Assembly (NCBI GenBank): GCA_902801585.1
Contig: CADCIU010000028.1
Coordinates: 1-43,786 of the forward strand
Reading direction: 5' to 3'
DNA length: 43,786 nt
Source: an uncultured Lachnospiraceae bacterium
Lineage (GTDB): Bacteria; Bacillota_A; Clostridia; Lachnospirales; Lachnospiraceae
The first letter of the stretch is position 1. Each line of letters opens with the position of its first letter. The notes beneath the pieces were generated by a model, which did no database searches, had not been told where the DNA came from, and saw nothing but the letters and a program-made list of their open reading frames with translations. Made by a program: the position numbers and the translations under genes. Below are positions 40,501 through 43,786 of this stretch, one piece after another.

Positions 40501-42132
40501 AGGTTCGATGCTGATCCTGCCGGTCGCGATCGCATAATCCCCCATCGAATTGCGCTGCAGGACCGTATAAGTGAAAGCGGACGCATTTTTCGCCTGGTCC
40601 GGTGTCAGCTCAAGTGTCAGCTCTTCACCGTTCTCTTTCAGCTCCGCAAGTTTCCAGTCTGTGTTCGAGCCTGCAAACCACGCATCTGTATAGGAGGCAA
40701 CAAACTCCTGATAAGATTCAGAGAGCATCTCTTCTTCCGAATACAGCTCTGACGCCACTCCATACAGCTCCTGATTGTCACCCGGCAGATAAATAGAGAC
40801 ACCTCCGGCTCCGTTGACATTCGCCGTGCTGTTAACAATCATCTGATCCAGTGCATCTTGTACCGCTTTTGATTCCTCCGGGTAGAATTCGGACACGTTT
40901 TCCGAAAAGCTGCCGAGATCGAGCAGATCATAGGCGCCATCCCTGGATCCTGTCACACTGATACCGAAGGCTTTCGCCTTGCTCCTGGCCTGGTTCAATT
41001 GTGCATAGTCTCCGTTTTCGATCCCGTCCTGCATCGCCGTGAACAGGCGGTCAGCTGACGCGACCACGTCTTTGGTCTTGCTCAGGTCCATGGCTGCGAG
41101 CGTTGCATCGGGATTGAAGAATTCCGATTTGTTCTCTTCATAATAGCTGCCGTAGGCATCGACGATCGATGTGACGATCTTCCTTGCATCACTTGTCTCA
41201 TTGAGAGTGCTCAGAAACCGGTAATTCCAGCCTCTGCCCGGTTCCAGTTCCTCGGAGCCGACCAGATAATCCGCGTAATTCTCCCAAAGGGCGGCATTCT
41301 CCAGCGTTCCCATAAGGCACGCATCAAACCCCACCCAGTCCAGTTTCCGGTCCTGACCGAACTGCGTCTTGTCCATCGCATTTCTGAGTTCATCCAAAAG
41401 AAGGCTGTCATTTCCGAACAGCTCATCACTTCCGTATCCCCACAGAGGGCCCGCGCCGTGATTCCACAAGACCAAGCCATAGTGTTTGGCCGGATAATTG
41501 GCCGTGCAGTAGTTGATGAATTCACTGAGTGTTTCCGGCGTCCCCATATCCGCCGTCTCCCGGGTCTGCGCGGTGATCTGTATGTCTTTGCCGTGCTCCA
41601 TGTTCAAAACACTGTTGCAGTTGTTGGGAACCTTAACATTCCATCGCTTGCTGCCGCCGGTATAAACGATCAGATTATTCTTGCTGTAATCCAGATTCGA
41701 GGCGACCATTTCGTCGAGGTCGTTGGACGCTGCGCCGTAGCGGCTCTCCAGATTAGAGCCGACTATGTAGACCATGACCGTATAATCCTTCTCCATCACC
41801 TTGGTCGTACCGGATAACGCGTGCAGCTCCGATGTCTGCGGATCCAGATCCGCAAATCTTTTATTCTCCGCCGCCCGGCTGTAGTCATTCGATCCCTCGC
41901 TCATGAGTACCAGGTCAGGCTTCTCATCGCCTTTCTCCTCATTCGGACCGGCAGATTCCGCGTCCTCTGCCTCTCCGTTCTCCTCCGTCTTTTCAGCCGC
42001 AATTTCAGCGCTGCTTTCGGCAGTGTTTCCTCCCGTACTGTCTGTGCCGCTTCCGGCAGAGGTCCCGCCGGCTGCGGAACAGGCGGTACAGAAAATAACC
42101 ATACTCAAACAAACTGCTAAAAACTTCTTCAT
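37573..42132 (-). CDS. Clostripain-family (C11) protease with BspA-type leucine-rich repeats, secreted
   Basis: 1,519 residues. The N-terminus MKKFLAVCLSMVIFCTACS looks like a lipoprotein signal (Cys18), although Cys at -3 makes the lipobox weak. An acidic Ser/Glu linker runs to about 90. The C11 domain follows from about 105 (YTVMVYIVGSNLESRYG), with catalytic His225 in LWNHGAG and Cys272 in GFDACLMG. A beta-rich middle part comes next, and then two long blocks of LRR_5 repeats (about 760-1060 and 1190-1500) with units such as LTEITIPESVEMIGRGAF. It is probably a cell-surface cysteine protease whose repeats bind host or matrix ligands. The ATG at 42132 follows GGGAG; the open frame above it is not used. 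Confidence 0.93.
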   Translation of the reverse strand: MKKFLAVCLSMVIFCTACSAAGGTSAGSGTDSTGGNTAESSAEIAAEKTEENGEAEDAESAGPNEEKGDEKPDLVLMSEGSNDYSRAAENKRFADLDPQTSELHALSGTTKVMEKDYTVMVYIVGSNLESRYGAASNDLDEMVASNLDYSKNNLIVYTGGSKRWNVKVPNNCNSVLNMEHGKDIQITAQTRETADMGTPETLSEFINYCTANYPAKHYGLVLWNHGAGPLWGYGSDELFGNDSLLLDELRNAMDKTQFGQDRKLDWVGFDACLMGTLENAALWENYADYLVGSEELEPGRGWNYRFLSTLNETSDARKIVTSIVDAYGSYYEENKSEFFNPDATLAAMDLSKTKDVVASADRLFTAMQDGIENGDYAQLNQARSKAKAFGISVTGSRDGAYDLLDLGSFSENVSEFYPEESKAVQDALDQMIVNSTANVNGAGGVSIYLPGDNQELYGVASELYSEEEMLSESYQEFVASYTDAWFAGSNTDWKLAELKENGEELTLELTPDQAKNASAFTYTVLQRNSMGDYAIATGRISIEPDQNNVLHIPADPMLLSAVTDMEEPAAPLTCVQMEHQGTESTYMTVGSYLTSGHEFKDIDVNTDESISVTAKNTDGETETTILDITSAEGSALAGGKESVDVSYFESFINAGSISLSPVRDEDGNLLPFNKWKSTGYEMYPMCLDRSFKLIMKHASEFEHDFICQVVIKDVNGNEHASEYKELSTRQEKETIEIPVDQGTLYAEISGDEASIVSYDGEDTEIRIPDSADGHPVTKIGAGAFYRNKTIVSVTLPDSVREIGDEAFSGLQQLEKAVLPEGLKKIGLSAFHRTGLTEITIPESVEMIGRGAFMHTNLTSVKLPDGLVSIGSIPFAVCEQLKEISISADNPNYKTVDGVLYSKDGKLLIQYPCAKGEEYAIEEGTEEIGYAAFASSSLKKVTFPETVRKIDNMGFFECFGLEALQLPDSLEEIGDCAFGELYLSAFGVQKVKMDSVHIGSNVVHIGTQAFDGLDIAAFDVDENNEKFASPGGFITNRSGDLIVTIPYGMGNIVVVPEGVTTLQDYQFFDLDKGTEFVIPDSVFRFGKMVFPGEYDYSEKDENGRDKFVYRTRLHCSDGSAAQKYADLYEIESDDITDPADLYYEEVVEETESSSGQKAVTTLWRVYANRAELMKIVTEDEGAFDVPAVFRDLPVTAIRYTGDSDVTGFCSVSKITIPESVEKIEPKKMSDGMYNLREVEVAEENDSYTSQNGVLYTKDMKELVYYPRRMSISEYAVPEGVETIGEYAAYMTGALQKVTLPSSVKTIGDWAFGSCSQLTDVQFGNGLQSIGNRAFNHTPLANVKLPSSVTKIGNSAFTPGPDFGTIELPDKLQTLGYCPFSADYNQTFEQDTITIPKGLQIRQKMTERVILQNYAVDGKNPYHTASDGLLMSKDGTTLVSVPTGRSGEMYVPDGTLYIDYSAFDECTSITDIYLPDSVMSIGSIGAKNYDTGEYYYTIHCHEGSEAAKKLDAKRIPWVAIE

Positions 42133-42389
42133 ATACCGCTCCCGTCTTTTTTGAAACAAGATGTTTACTTCTTATATATATGCTCTTAATATATAACTAC
42201 CCTAAATTATTGTATCATTTATTGTCGGGACATTCATCACCATTGTCATCAGCCGCTTCAATGCAATCCATATATTACGTGAATATTACAAAACTATTGC
42301 AAATTGATTGGGGTTGATTTAAAATAATGATATGTATTCTGCACTGAGATATCAAACATCATAACCATACTAATTCAGGAGGATTCTTT
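42133..42389. other. Divergent intergenic region of 257 bases
   Basis: AT-rich gap between the protease and the DUF3048 gene. It holds the plus-strand promoter at 42297-42325 and weak TATATT-type -10 candidates for the protease on the minus strand. No gene is seen. Confidence 0.5.
42297..42325 (+). promoter_or_regulatory. Promoter of the DUF3048 lipoprotein
   Basis: TTGCAA (42297-42302) and TAAAAT (42320-42325) are spaced by exactly 17 bases, about 64 bases before the start. Confidence 0.55.
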
Positions 42390-43736
42390 ATGCATAGTAG
42401 AAGTCTTTGTTTTCTCACAGCAGCAGCTCTGGCCCTGTCGACTGCTCTTGCCGGCTGCGGCGGTTCATCATCCGGTTCGCAGTCGCTCGAAAAAGAGCAG
42501 ACCCAGGAAACAACGGATGATTCTGCCGACAAGGGTTCCACTCAGACCGAAGCTTCTGCGGAAGCTGTCTCAACACCGGAACCGGAACCTGAGCCGCAGC
42601 CTGAACCTGAACCCATACCGGAACCCGAACCCGAGCCTGAGCTGCCCCGCAGCCCTATGACCGGTAAAGTGATGGATGAGGAGCTCCTCAAGCAGCGTCC
42701 TCTGGCCGTCATGTATCCGATCAACAAACAGGCTCAGCCCCAATATGGCCTGGACCGCGTGGATGTCTTCTATGAGATCATGGAAGAAGGTGATATGAGC
42801 CGTCAGATGGGTATCCTGCAGGATTGGCAGGGACTTGACCGCATCGGCAATATCCGCAGTATCCGCTCCTATTTTGTCTATGAGGCTCTTGAATGGGATC
42901 CCATTATCATTCATTTCGGCGGACCCGTGGACTGGGTAGCAGATGACCTGACACGTGAAGATGTCGACAATATCAACGGTGTCGGCGGTGTTATGGGTTC
43001 CGATTACGGCGCATTCTATCGCATTCCTCATGACGGCGTCGCTCTGGAACATACCGCATATACCGATTCCGACCACATCAACGACGCGATCGATGAGGCA
43101 GGTTTTGAGCGCGAACACCGCGAAGGATATTACAAAGATAAACACTTTACCTTTACCAAGGATGGAGAGATCAACACGCTCGAGCAGTATCCTGACGCTG
43201 TAGACGCCACCTATATTGATATGGCCGGCTCCTATCCCGTGACACGCTCTGCACTGTATTACGATCCTGAGGACAAGCTCTATTACAAGACCTTATACGG
43301 AGAAGATCAGTGTGATGGCGCAACCGGTGAACAGCTCTCCTTTACCAACGTCTTCATTCAGCGCTGCTCATGGGAGCACTGCGCAGACGGCACCAGCAAA
43401 TATCTCTGGTTCAGGATCGAAGAGCCCGATCCGGAGTATGACGACGGTTTCTATATCACGAACGGCAAGATGATCCACGTGACATGGGACAAAGCTGATG
43501 ACTATGAGCCCACGCTGTTCTATGATGACAACGGCAAAGAAGTTACGGTAAACCAGGGACGCACGATGATCTTTATCATCCGTGACGACTGCGACACTTT
43601 TGAGATCGACGACATTTATTACGACACGGATGACCACCAGACTCTGGATCCCGCTCTCTTCGAAGAAGATTCCTCTGAGGAATCCACACATGAAGAAGCT
43701 GCTCCCGTTGAAGAGCCCGAAGAGGAAGAGTGGTAA
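42390..43736 (+). CDS. DUF3048 (YerB-type) lipoprotein
   Basis: 448 residues. The signal peptide ends in the lipobox ALAGC (Cys near 23). A Ser/Thr/Glu linker leads into a proline-glutamate spacer of PEPE units (about 62-88), which should be a stiff rod. The DUF3048 domain follows: SPMTGKVMDEELLKQRPLAVM, GLDRVDVFYEIMEEG and RIGNIRSIRSYFVYEALEWD. A C-terminal half ends in KGRTMIFI-type strands (here NQGRTMIFIIRDDCDTF). The acidic tail closes with EEEEW. Members such as YerB of Bacillus are surface lipoproteins of unsettled function, possibly in the cell wall. AGGAGG lies upstream of the ATG. Confidence 0.93.
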   Translation: MHSRSLCFLTAAALALSTALAGCGGSSSGSQSLEKEQTQETTDDSADKGSTQTEASAEAVSTPEPEPEPQPEPEPIPEPEPEPELPRSPMTGKVMDEELLKQRPLAVMYPINKQAQPQYGLDRVDVFYEIMEEGDMSRQMGILQDWQGLDRIGNIRSIRSYFVYEALEWDPIIIHFGGPVDWVADDLTREDVDNINGVGGVMGSDYGAFYRIPHDGVALEHTAYTDSDHINDAIDEAGFEREHREGYYKDKHFTFTKDGEINTLEQYPDAVDATYIDMAGSYPVTRSALYYDPEDKLYYKTLYGEDQCDGATGEQLSFTNVFIQRCSWEHCADGTSKYLWFRIEEPDPEYDDGFYITNGKMIHVTWDKADDYEPTLFYDDNGKEVTVNQGRTMIFIIRDDCDTFEIDDIYYDTDDHQTLDPALFEEDSSEESTHEEAAPVEEPEEEEW

Positions 43737-43753
43737 CAGACAGAAGGACCCCC

Positions 43754-43786
43754 ATGAATTTTACATCATACGACAACGAGAGTATC
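43754..43786 (+). CDS. Start of a further gene, truncated by the window
   Basis: An ATG at 43754, with AAGGA eight bases upstream, opens a frame (MNFTSYDNESI) that runs off the right edge after 11 codons. It lies 17 bases after the DUF3048 stop. Too short to identify. Confidence 0.45.
   Translation, partial: MNFTSYDNESI

Overview
The window reads as chromosomal DNA of a Gram-positive anaerobe of the class Clostridia, probably Lachnospiraceae or a near relative. This is inferred from roughly 50% G+C, strong GGAGG-type ribosome binding sites with some GTG and TTG starts, many lipoproteins, a CnaB-type adhesin whose N-terminus carries a TTYALILPAIT motif, and the gene families present. No rRNA, tRNA, CRISPR array, prophage or insertion sequence was recognised.

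Layout. (1) 1-7461, minus strand: a surface-adhesin locus. It holds two tandem serine recombinases, a terminator-like hairpin, a regulator-like protein with three zinc-ribbon repeats and an AP2 domain, a small coiled-coil protein, a signal peptidase I, and a very large CnaB adhesin that runs off the left edge. (2) 7741-11243, minus: adenosine-deaminase-like hydrolase, small EamA transporter, M20 amidohydrolase and HAD phosphatase. (3) 11289-14032, minus: a radical SAM/SPASM enzyme translationally coupled to a membrane protein that ends in a cytoplasmic Cys/Ala/Ser tail of nine cysteines. This is a candidate undescribed radical-SAM modification system. (4) 14219-16368, plus: bioY behind a BirA-like operator, then aspartate kinase.

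(5) 16445-25736, minus: a lactate-oxidation and quinone module. It contains L-lactate dehydrogenase LdhGH (LutC-like protein plus a LutB-LutA fusion), lactate permease, FixC/FixX electron carriers to quinone, and three enzymes of prenylquinone synthesis (UbiA-type prenyltransferase, UbiE/MenG methyltransferase, polyprenyl diphosphate synthase). The inferred flow is lactate uptake, oxidation to pyruvate, and electrons passed through Fe-S and flavin centres to a membrane quinone whose tail and final methylation are encoded alongside. (6) 25948-28394, minus: two coupled ArsA/Get3-type ATPases with Hsp20-like C-terminal domains. (7) 28551-29171, plus: a formate/nitrite-family channel.

(8) 29149-31104, minus: a second radical SAM locus, with a 70-residue zinc-ribbon peptide, a SPASM enzyme that overlaps it by four bases, and a VanX-like D,D-dipeptidase. 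(9) 31334-43736: an envelope region with several unknown secreted proteins or lipoproteins, including a 734-residue Asn/Asp-rich low-complexity lipoprotein, a 1,519-residue clostripain (C11) protease with leucine-rich repeats, and a DUF3048 lipoprotein. A new reading frame begins at the right edge.

Several starts were moved inward from the longest frame because a Shine-Dalgarno site or the first conserved residue supports the shorter form; each entry says so.
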